A stretch of 51,763 bases of DNA, from the NCBI GenBank assembly GCA_964609615.1, contig CAZSRL010000004.1, forward strand, positions 1-51,763, given 5' to 3'. Source of the stretch: CAZSRL01 sp964609615 (GTDB taxonomy: Bacteria; Bacillota_I; Bacilli_A; RF39; UBA660). Shown in pieces: positions 16,449 to 24,500 of this stretch. Numbering within the stretch: position 1 is the first letter of the stretch; each line of letters begins with the position of its first letter. The notes beneath the pieces are model-generated. The model was not told the DNA's origin and ran no database searches. It saw only the letters and a list, made by a program, of their open reading frames with translations. The position numbers and the translations under genes are program-made.

Positions 16449-17471
16449 ATGAATATTGAAGATTATAATTATGAATTGGATGAAAGTTTTATTGCTCAGT
16501 CTCCTCTTAAAAATAGAAGTGATTCTAAGTTACTTGTTTTAAATAGAAAAACTGGGTGTTTTTCTCATGATAATTTTTATAATATTGTTAATTATTTAAA
16601 TAGTGGTGATGTTTTGGTTTTAAATGATACTAAAGTTATACCTGCTAGATTAATTGGTGAAAAGAAGGATACTAAAGCTATTATCGAAGTTCTTTTACTT
16701 AAGGATTTAGGAGCTAACATATGGGAATGTCTTGTTAAGCATCAAAAAAGAGTAAAGGTTGGAACGGTTGTTAATTTTAGTGATAAGTTATCTATGGAAT
16801 GTGTTTCTATCTTTAGTGATGGTATAACTCACTTTAAATTAAATTATAATGGAATTCTTATGAATATTCTTGATGAACTAGGTACTATGCCTCTTCCTCC
16901 TTATATTCATGAAAAGTTAAGTGAACAAAATAGATATCAAACTGTATATGCTTCTAATATAGGTAGTGCAGCTGCTCCAACAGCAGGACTTCATTTTACA
17001 AAAGAATTACTTGATGAAGCAAAAACAAAAGGAGTAGAAGTAGTATATATAACTTTACATGTTGGTCTAGGTACTTTTAGACCGATAAAGGAAGATAATG
17101 TTCTTGATCATAAAATGCATAGTGAATATTATGAAATGACAAAAGAATCAGCAAGTTCTCTAAATAAAGCAAAGAAAGAAAGTAGAAGAATAATATGTGT
17201 TGGTACAACAAGTATGAGAACATTAGAAAGTATTTATTCTAAATATAATACTTTTAAAGAAGTAAAAGAAAATACAGATATATTTATATATCCTGGTTAT
17301 GAATTTAAAGCTGCTAGTGCATTAATAACTAATTTTCATTTACCTAAAAGTAGTTTATTATTACTTGTTAGTGCATTTTCTAGTAAAGAATTAATTTTTA
17401 AAGCATATGAAGAAGCAAAAGAAAAAAACTATAGATTTTTTTCTTTTGGTGATGCGATGTTTATAGAATAG
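16449..17471 (+). CDS. queA: S-adenosylmethionine:tRNA ribosyltransferase-isomerase QueA
   Basis: A 340-residue queuosine-pathway enzyme that turns preQ1 in tRNA into epoxyqueuosine using the ribosyl part of SAM. Diagnostic segments are YNYELDESFIAQSPLKNRSD at the N terminus, LVLNDTKVIPARLIG near 65-80, GSAAAPTAGLHFT near 178-190, HVGLGTFRPI near 210, and TSMRTLES, with NFHLPKSSLLLLVSAF near the end. The ATG at 16449 has a correctly spaced GGAGA; the frame is open 33 bases further but with no SD. It forms a unit with tgt, 8 bases apart. Confidence 0.97.
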   Translation: MNIEDYNYELDESFIAQSPLKNRSDSKLLVLNRKTGCFSHDNFYNIVNYLNSGDVLVLNDTKVIPARLIGEKKDTKAIIEVLLLKDLGANIWECLVKHQKRVKVGTVVNFSDKLSMECVSIFSDGITHFKLNYNGILMNILDELGTMPLPPYIHEKLSEQNRYQTVYASNIGSAAAPTAGLHFTKELLDEAKTKGVEVVYITLHVGLGTFRPIKEDNVLDHKMHSEYYEMTKESASSLNKAKKESRRIICVGTTSMRTLESIYSKYNTFKEVKENTDIFIYPGYEFKAASALITNFHLPKSSLLLLVSAFSSKELIFKAYEEAKEKNYRFFSFGDAMFIE

Positions 17472-17479
17472 GAGTAAAA

Positions 17480-18604
17480 ATGGATTTAAAATTTAAAATA
17501 ATAAAAGAAGAAAAAAACACATCTGCTAGAATAGGAGAATATAAAACAAAATATGGGATACATAAAACTCCAATGTTTATGCCTGTAGGTACACAAGCAA
17601 CTGTTAAAACACTTTCACCAGAAGAATTAATTAATGTTAATGCTTGTACTATATTAGGTAATACATATCATTTATGGTTAAGACCTGGTAATGAAATAAT
17701 CAAAAAAGCTGGTGGACTACATGAATTTATGAATTATAAAACAGGACCTATTTTAACTGATAGTGGTGGTTATCAAGTTTTTTCTCTTGCTAAAACTAAA
17801 GATATAACTGAAGATGGAGTTAAGTTTAAAAGTCACTTAAATGGAGATAGTTTATTTTTAACCCCAGAAGATAGTATACACATACAAAATGATTTAGGTA
17901 GTGATATTATAATGAGTTTTGATGAATGTCCTCCTTATCCAGTAACTTATGAATATATGAAAAAAAGTATAGAAAGAACATATAGATGGGCAAAAAGAGG
18001 GAAAGAAGCGCATAAAAGAGAAAATGATCAAGCTTTATTTGGTATTGTTCAAGGTGGAGAATTTGAAGATTTAAGAAAACAAAGTGCGGAACTTACAACA
18101 AGTTTAAATTTTGATGGTTATAGTATAGGTGGAGTTAGTGTAGGAGAAGATAGTGAAACTAAGCTTAAAATGATAGAATATGGTGTAAAATATTTACCTA
18201 AAGATAAAATACGTTATTTAATGGGAGTAGGAGAACCTATTGATATTATAGATGGAGTTATTAGGGGTATAGATATATTTGATTGTGTATTACCAACAAG
18301 ATTAGCAAGACATGGTAATGCATTAACTAAAGAAGGAAAAATAAATTTAAGAAATAATAAATATAAAGAAGATTTCACTTCTCTTGATGAATGTGATTGT
18401 TATACTTGTAAAAATTATACAAAATCATATATTAGACATTTAATAACTTCAAATGAAACATTTGGACAAAGATTACTTAGTATACACAACATAAGGTTTT
18501 TAATAAAACTAACAGAAGATATAAGAGAAGCAATAGAAAAAGATGAAATTTTAAAATTTAGAGAAGAATTTATAAAGAAATATTATGGAGAAAAAAATGA
18601 ATAA
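17480..18604 (+). CDS. tgt: tRNA-guanine transglycosylase
   Basis: A 374-residue enzyme that exchanges G34 for preQ1 in tRNAs with GUN anticodons. The substrate-pocket motif TDSGGYQVFSLA is near residue 95, the GIVQGG motif near 190, the nucleophile-containing segment FDCVLPTRLARHG near 270, and the zinc ligands CDCYTCKNY plus the downstream His near 305-335. Length fits the family. SD TAGGAG. The last codons overlap the following small gene by 8 bases. Confidence 0.97.
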   Translation: MDLKFKIIKEEKNTSARIGEYKTKYGIHKTPMFMPVGTQATVKTLSPEELINVNACTILGNTYHLWLRPGNEIIKKAGGLHEFMNYKTGPILTDSGGYQVFSLAKTKDITEDGVKFKSHLNGDSLFLTPEDSIHIQNDLGSDIIMSFDECPPYPVTYEYMKKSIERTYRWAKRGKEAHKRENDQALFGIVQGGEFEDLRKQSAELTTSLNFDGYSIGGVSVGEDSETKLKMIEYGVKYLPKDKIRYLMGVGEPIDIIDGVIRGIDIFDCVLPTRLARHGNALTKEGKINLRNNKYKEDFTSLDECDCYTCKNYTKSYIRHLITSNETFGQRLLSIHNIRFLIKLTEDIREAIEKDEILKFREEFIKKYYGEKNE

Positions 18605-18899
18605 AACATTAGTAGTATCATTAATGAGTTTTATTGGAATAATTATTATAATTGTTATTTGTACTATAGTACAAATAAACAGTGATAAACAAGAAGAAAT
18701 ATACAATAAAACAATTAAAACAATAACACAAGCATCTATAGAATGTGTAAAAGAAAAAAAATGTAAAAACAAAAAAATAACACTAAAAGAACTATATAAT
18801 AATAAATATTTAGAAAAACAAATTAATCCTAAAACAAAAAAAGAATTTAATAAAAATTCTTATATACTTTATCCTGAATTAAGCTTTTATGTTAAATAA
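18597..18899 (+). CDS. Small single-pass membrane protein, unknown
   Basis: A 100-residue protein with one N-terminal membrane segment (about 5-26, VVSLMSFIGIIIIIVICTIV) and a lysine-rich outside or inside domain containing two nearby cysteines (Cys51 and Cys57 region, ECVKEKKCKN) and TLKELYNNKYLEKQINPKTKKEF. The last motif resembles the small C-terminal repeats of some pseudopilin-like proteins, but no prepilin cleavage site exists. The start at 18597 is chosen because GGAG inside tgt lies 6 bases before it. It sits where Bacillus has yajC, but I see no YajC motif. Function unknown. Confidence 0.6.
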   Translation: MNKTLVVSLMSFIGIIIIIVICTIVQINSDKQEEIYNKTIKTITQASIECVKEKKCKNKKITLKELYNNKYLEKQINPKTKKEFNKNSYILYPELSFYVK

Positions 18900-18914
18900 A
18901 AGTTTAATTTATTA

Positions 18915-18970
18915 ATATAATAATAGTGTAATAATATTACCTTAAATAAAAATTTGTAGTATTATTATAT
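18915..18970. other. 11-bp inverted repeat upstream of the toxin-antitoxin remnant
   Basis: ATATAATAATA (18915-18925) is complementary to TATTATTATAT (18960-18970), enclosing 34 bases. No T-run follows, so it is not an ordinary terminator. It is pure A/T and could arise by chance. Confidence 0.35.
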
Positions 18971-18994
18971 AACACAAGTATTGATTTGTGTATA

Positions 18995-19037
18995 AAAAAA
19001 GCGAGTGATTCCCACTGTTAAGAGGAAATTGAAAATG
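18995..19037 (+). ncRNA. Candidate ToxI/AntiQ-type RNA antitoxin, single repeat unit
   Basis: Between a TATAAA box (18991) and a strong terminator lies a short segment beginning GCGAGTGATTCCCACTGTTAAG. AGTG / CACT can pair as a small hairpin, followed by a purine-rich single strand, the general layout of ToxI-type repeats. The location (short RNA, terminator, then a ToxN-like gene) is the standard order of type III systems. Only one unit is visible, whereas functional antitoxins have several tandem units, so the antitoxin looks eroded together with its toxin. Confidence 0.45.
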
Positions 19038-19066
19038 AAATTAGAGAGCTTACTCTAATTTTTTTA
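19038..19066 (+). terminator. Terminator between candidate antitoxin RNA and toxN remnant
   Basis: AAATTAGAG / CTCTAATTT stem, 6-base loop, T-run. In type III toxin-antitoxin loci such a terminator regulates the antitoxin:toxin ratio. Confidence 0.8.
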
Positions 19067-19125
19067 TTTTGTTATTACAAACAAATGTTTTATAAGTTGT
19101 ATTTTTTTTATGAGGTGATATAAAT

Positions 19126-19634
19126 ATGGAAAAAAAATTAAAAATTGTTAGATTAGATACTAATTATTGTGATTATTTAAGGAAGTATGATGATAAAGTA
19201 TCTTATAATATGGGAAATAAGTAAATTAGACTATTTATTGGGGTTCTCTTTGAATTAAATAAAATGAAATATTTTGCTCCATTATCTAGTCCAAAACCAA
19301 AACATATTAAAATGACAAATAAGATAGATTTTTTAAAAATAAATAACGGAAAACTTGGAGCAATTAATTTAATAATATGATTCCTGTAATGATTAAAAAT
19401 ATTGAATATCTTGATTTAAATAAAAAATATAATAAAAATGAAAATAATAAATATCAAAAATTATTAAAAAACCAATTATTTTGGTTAAATAGAAATAAAC
19501 AAGTATTATTTCTAAAATCAAATAAATTATATAATGATTATATAAATAAAAATTTAAATATTAATGTAATGAAAAGATGCTGCGATTTTAAACTATTAGA
19601 AAAAAAGTGTATTGAATATAATGGAATGTATTAA
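19126..19634 (+). pseudogene. ToxN/AbiQ-family endoribonuclease toxin, disrupted
   Basis: From the ATG (SD GAGGTGAT) the frame gives MEKKLKIVRLDTNYCDYLRK...YNMGNK, a TAA at 19222-19224, then in the same frame IRLFIGVLFELNKMKYFAPLSSPKPKHIKMTNK, followed by FLKINNGKLGAIN. A one-base shift near 19370 moves the rest into another frame: MIPVMIKNIEYLDL, LLKNQLFWLN and MKRCCDFKLLEKKC. FAPLSSPKPKH, KLGAIN..NMIPV and the RCCDFKLLE end are typical of ToxN/AbiQ ribonucleases of type III toxin-antitoxin and phage-abortive systems. With one nonsense codon and one frameshift it should be inactive. Confidence 0.85.
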
Positions 19635-19641
19635 TTATAAA

Positions 19642-19670
19642 TTGATTTTTATTCTTTTTTATTATAAAAT
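19642..19670 (+). promoter_or_regulatory. Promoter for the HerA-like gene
   Basis: TTGATT (19642-19647), 17-base spacer, TAAAAT (19665-19670). Confidence 0.55.
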
Positions 19671-19697
19671 AATAAATAGAATAAGGAGAATAAGAAT

Positions 19698-21455
19698 ATG
19701 GTTGGTAAAATAGTATATATAAATAATAATATAGCGCATATTGAATTGGATAAAAATACTCCAATTTTAGATAATTTAATGAATATGCATGTTGTGTTTG
19801 AAGATGGTGAAAGAAAAATAGTAGGGGAAGTTGAGGATCTTTCTAAGGAGGAATTAGAAGTAAAATTCATGGGTGAGTTTGTTGATAATAAATTTATCGC
19901 AGGGCTTATTAGAAAACCTTCTATGAATGCTAAAATTAGGTTTATAACAACTGATGAGTTAGCGTTAATTATTGGCGAAAGAAAAGATTCTAGTTTTTTA
20001 CTAGGAGCATCTCCTTTATATAATAATTATCCTATTATGGGTGATATAAATGATTTATTTAGTTCTCATTTAGCTTTTTTTGGTAATAGTGGTAGTGGTA
20101 AAAGTTGTGGAGTAGCTAGAATGCTTCAAAACATTTTTTATGACAAAAATATTTTACCTTTTGAAAGTAATATTTTAATAATTGATGCTTATGGTGAATA
20201 TCATAATGCTTTTAATAGAATTAGTGAAGTTAATCCTAGATATAATTTTAAATACTATACAACTGATAAAAATGATTCTAATGGGTTAGAGTTTCAAATA
20301 CCTCTTTGGCTTTTGGAAATAGAAGATATTGCTCTTTTATTACAAGCTGATAGACATGACCAATTAATGATTATAGAAAGAGTATTAAAACTTGCTTATA
20401 TATTTGCATTAGATGAAGAAACATCTAATAAATATAAAAATCATTTAATAGCAAGCGCTATTATGAATATACTTTATTCTAATCAAACAGCAAGTTATAA
20501 AAGAAATGAAGTTTTCACTCTAATAGCAAGTTGTTCAACTGAAGAATTTAATTTAAATTCTGAAGTACAAGGAGTAGGATATACTAGAAAGTTTAGAGAA
20601 TGTTTTTTAATAGATAGTAAAGGTAACTTTTCTGAAAGTGTTTTATTAACTGAATATGTTAATAAATTTATAAGTGATGATTTAGCAAACTTTGAAGCGA
20701 GTGAAAGAAAAATGTTTAATATAGAAGACTTAGAACGTGCTTTAAACTTTGCATTAATAAGTGAAGGATTACTTCATAATGAACAAACATATGCTGATGC
20801 AATTATATTAAAAGTTAAATTACATTCATTAGTAATTGGAAGATATAAAGAATATTTTGATTATGGAAAATATGTAACTAAAGAAGAATATATTAATAGC
20901 TTATTTGGTAGTGATTCTTTAAAAACTCAAATAGTTAATATTAATTTAGAAGATGTTGATGATTGGTTTGGAAAATTTGTTACAAAATTTATTTCTAAAT
21001 TATTATTTGATTATTCAAAATCACAAATAAATAGAGCAAATAACCCATATCATATATTTTTAGAAGAAGCTCATAGATATATTCAAAGTGATAATGATGT
21101 AGAGTTATTTGGTTATAATATATTTGAAAGAATTGCAAAAGAAGGAAGAAAATATGGTATATTACTTAATTTAATTTCTCAAAGGCCTGTAGAAATATCA
21201 AAAACAGTTATTTCTCAGTTTGCAAATTTCTTTATATTTAAACTAAATCATCCAAAAGATTTAGAATATGTTAAACAAATGTTACCTAATATTAATGCTG
21301 AAATTGTTGAAAAACAAAAAAGTTTACAACCAGGTACTTGTGTTGTATTTGGAACTGCATTTAAAATACCACTTATTGTAAAAATGACAATGCCAAACCC
21401 AGCACCTAATAGTAGTAGTTGTGATATATATAATTCATGGAGAAAAAATAGTTAA
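19698..21455 (+). CDS. HerA/DUF87-type DNA translocase ATPase
   Basis: A 585-residue hexameric ATPase of the HerA-FtsK superfamily. Residues 1-95 form a HAS-barrel-like domain; Walker A is FGNSGSGKS near 130-138, Walker B NILIIDAYGEY near 157-167, a second acidic motif IFLEEAHRY near 453, and the arginine-finger/sensor region EGRKYGILLNLISQRPVEIS near 480-500, closing with the HerA-like NFFIFKLNHPKDLEYV. HerA proteins pump DNA with NurA in repair, or pair with SIR2 or nuclease proteins in phage defence. No such partner lies beside it. Neighbours are a ToxN remnant and a surface protein. The role is therefore open. Confidence 0.85.
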   Translation: MVGKIVYINNNIAHIELDKNTPILDNLMNMHVVFEDGERKIVGEVEDLSKEELEVKFMGEFVDNKFIAGLIRKPSMNAKIRFITTDELALIIGERKDSSFLLGASPLYNNYPIMGDINDLFSSHLAFFGNSGSGKSCGVARMLQNIFYDKNILPFESNILIIDAYGEYHNAFNRISEVNPRYNFKYYTTDKNDSNGLEFQIPLWLLEIEDIALLLQADRHDQLMIIERVLKLAYIFALDEETSNKYKNHLIASAIMNILYSNQTASYKRNEVFTLIASCSTEEFNLNSEVQGVGYTRKFRECFLIDSKGNFSESVLLTEYVNKFISDDLANFEASERKMFNIEDLERALNFALISEGLLHNEQTYADAIILKVKLHSLVIGRYKEYFDYGKYVTKEEYINSLFGSDSLKTQIVNINLEDVDDWFGKFVTKFISKLLFDYSKSQINRANNPYHIFLEEAHRYIQSDNDVELFGYNIFERIAKEGRKYGILLNLISQRPVEISKTVISQFANFFIFKLNHPKDLEYVKQMLPNINAEIVEKQKSLQPGTCVVFGTAFKIPLIVKMTMPNPAPNSSSCDIYNSWRKNS

Positions 21456-21471
21456 AAAAACTATTTTTTTT
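21443..21471 (+). terminator. Terminator of the HerA-like gene
   Basis: AAAAAATAGTT / AACTATTTTTT with an A-rich loop and T-run; the 5' arm contains the last codons. Confidence 0.75.
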
Positions 21472-21496
21472 ATTTGAAAAATAAAAGAAAAATAGT

Positions 21497-21525
21497 TTGA
21501 AATATAACCAATAATATTGTAAAAT
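21497..21525 (+). promoter_or_regulatory. Promoter for the 1572-residue surface protein
   Basis: TTGAAA (21497-21502), 17-base spacer, TAAAAT (21520-21525), similar to the promoters of genes 14374 and 15805. SD TAGGTGA. Confidence 0.65.
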
Positions 21526-21543
21526 AGTAATATAGGTGAACAT

Positions 21544-24500
21544 ATGAAAAAGAATTTAAAATATGTAAAAGATAAAATAACAAATTTTAAAAAAGATAAA
21601 GTAAGTTACTATACTCTAAAAGGAACAGTAATATCAGTTTGTTCAATACTTGCTCTTTTATTTTTTTCATATGCTTATTATACTGTCGCAGTAACAGGTT
21701 CTTCTAAAATAACACAAGGAACAACTGCTAACTTAGTACCAACTTTTACTGAAGGAGAAACAATAGATTCAACATTTTCACCAATAAGTGATGATATGAA
21801 AGAAACAGATGCATATGAAAAAACATTTACAATATCAAACCTTGAATCATCTGGATCAAATGTTGGAGCTGAATATGATGTTTTCTTAGATATTTCAAGT
21901 ATTGATAAAGTATTAAGTTCAGAAGATTTAAAATGGGAACTATTAATGGAAGACACTGTAATTAATAGTGGGGATTTTTCTGATATAGTTGTAGGAAGTA
22001 CAAAATTAACTAGTAATAAAAGAATATTGTCTTTAAATGAAACAAAAAATTTAACATTTAGAGTATGGCTTACATATGATGAAGATGTTAATCAAAATAA
22101 ATATATAGGTAAAGAGTTAGTAGGGAAATTAAGAATAAGATCAAATGAAACAACTACTTTTGCCGATGTAATAAAAGCTAATACTCCACCAGTTGCGACA
22201 CCTACAACTGCTCCTGGTCAAGTTGCTGCCACAACAAATGAAGGATTAATAACAGGGCCAACAGATGATTATGGGGAAACAACTTATTATTATAGAGGAG
22301 CTGTAACAAATAACTATGTTTCATTTGCAAATAAAACATGGAGAATTGTACGTATTAACGGAGATGGAACTGTAAGACTTATATTAGATAATTACATTGA
22401 TACCACTGGTTCAAGATGGATATTGGCAGAATATGAACATGATTATTATGCATCTACAGGATTAGAAGCACAAACAAAGATGAACTATGAATCAAGTTTA
22501 GTAAAAGAAAATATAGATAGCTGGTATAGTTTGAATATAGGAAATACCACAGAATTCTCTAGAAAAGTTGCAAAAAGTAAATTTTGCAACGATAGAAGTG
22601 TATCATTAATAAGTGATGACTATTATGCTTTTGCTCCATATTTAAGATTGATTGATAATAACCCTAGTTTAATATGTAGTAATATAAGTTACGTCTATGA
22701 TTTAAATGTTGGACTTTTAACTGCAGATGAAATTGCATATGCAGGCGCTAGAAGTGAATCAATGAATCAATTATATTATTTATATAATTCTAACTTTACA
22801 ACACCTGCTGGATGGTGGGCTTTGTCACCAAGATCTTTGGATGTAGATGGAGGGGCAGATGAAATAGCTGAGTATACGGTGACAATTAATGGTAGTTTAA
22901 GTTTAGCACCTCCTTATTATTCTTATGGCATACGCCCAGTTATATCTTTAGCATCTGATGTTTCTGTATCAACAGCTAGTGAAACTAATCCTGGAACAAG
23001 TTCTAATCCATATATAGTTGGAGATAGAATTAGTACTGTTGTAACAGTTGATCCTATTACTAACCTAACTACAAGTAATATTACAAGTAATAGTTTATCT
23101 TTATCATGGTCTGCGTCTAGTAATGCTAGTTATTATAAAGTATTAAGAAAAGAAAATGATGGCAATTATGCTGCTGTAAATAGTAATACAACTTCTGCTT
23201 CTTTAAGTGAAACTGGACTTGATCCTAATACAATTTATACTTATAAGGTAAAAGCATGTAAAACTAGTGGTGAAGAGGAAGTATGTTCAAATGGTGTAAC
23301 AACTATTGCTACTACTAGTGCTAGTGTTGGAAGTATAGCATCTTTAGAAGTAACAGATTCAACAACTAATTCAATTTCTCTTGAATGGAGTGAAGCATCT
23401 AGTGCTGAATATTATGTTGTTGAAAGAAAAACTGGAAGTGGTGAATATTCAACAATTCAAAGTAATATACCTGCTATTAATTATACTGATATTGGTTTAA
23501 CAAATGGTACAACATATACATATAGAGTAAAAGGGTGTGCTGTTAATAAAACAGACAGTTCAGTTGTTTGTTCTTCTACTAGTGAAGTAACTGGTACAGC
23601 AATATTATATTTAGGTGATATTGCATCACTTACATCGAGTAATATAACTCCAAATTCTATTAAAATACAATGGACTCCTTCAAGTAATTCAGAATATTAT
23701 AAAATTGAAAGAAAACAAGGTAGTGGACAATATAGTGTTATTGAAAATGAAGTTAGTGGTTTATATTATACTAATTTAGGATTAAATCCATCTACTTCTT
23801 ATACTTATAGAGTAAGAGGTTGTATAGATGCTGATGGTGTTGAACAGTGTTCTACAACAAAAGAATTAACTACTTCTACTTCTGTTAATAATTCTTTTGC
23901 TAGTGCAATATTAACAAATAACCCTGCTGTTGCAAGCCCAACAACTGAACCTGGTGTAGATGTTGCAACAACTAATGAAGGTTTAATTATTGGACCAAAT
24001 GATGATTACGGAGCTTCAACTTATTATTTCCGTGGTGCTGTACCAAATAACTATGTTTCATTTGCGGGACTTACTTGGAGAATAGTAAGAATAAATGGTA
24101 ATGGAACTGTAAGAATGGTAGCGCAACACTATATAGATTACGAAATAGGAACAGAATGGAATACTGAAACAGGATCAATTACTTCTGAAGGACTTGATTA
24201 TGTAACTTATGCTAATAGTCCTATTAAAACCGCCTTACAAACTTGGTATGATCAAGAATTAAACAATTTGAATCAAAATTTAATAGCTCGTACAAAGTTT
24301 TGTAGTGATAAGTCTGGCGTTTTGGGTTTTGATGAAAACAATATGCAATATTTCGGACCAGCATTAAGGCTTGATTCAGATGCTACACAAAGTATATCTC
24401 CAAGTATGTCTTGTCCTAATTCAAGCGATATATATAATTTAAATATTGGATTATTATCTGCGGATGAAGTTGCGTTTGCTGGAACAACAATGATGGCAGA

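Noticed and set aside
18597..18899. YajC preprotein translocase subunit
   Set aside because: The position fits, but none of the YajC sequence features (RPQ-K-like segment, GDxVxTxGG) is present.
19001..19066. A preQ1 or other riboswitch, because the structured segment lies near queA and tgt
   Set aside because: It lies downstream of those genes, lacks the preQ1 aptamer core sequence, and fits the antitoxin position before a ToxN-like gene better.
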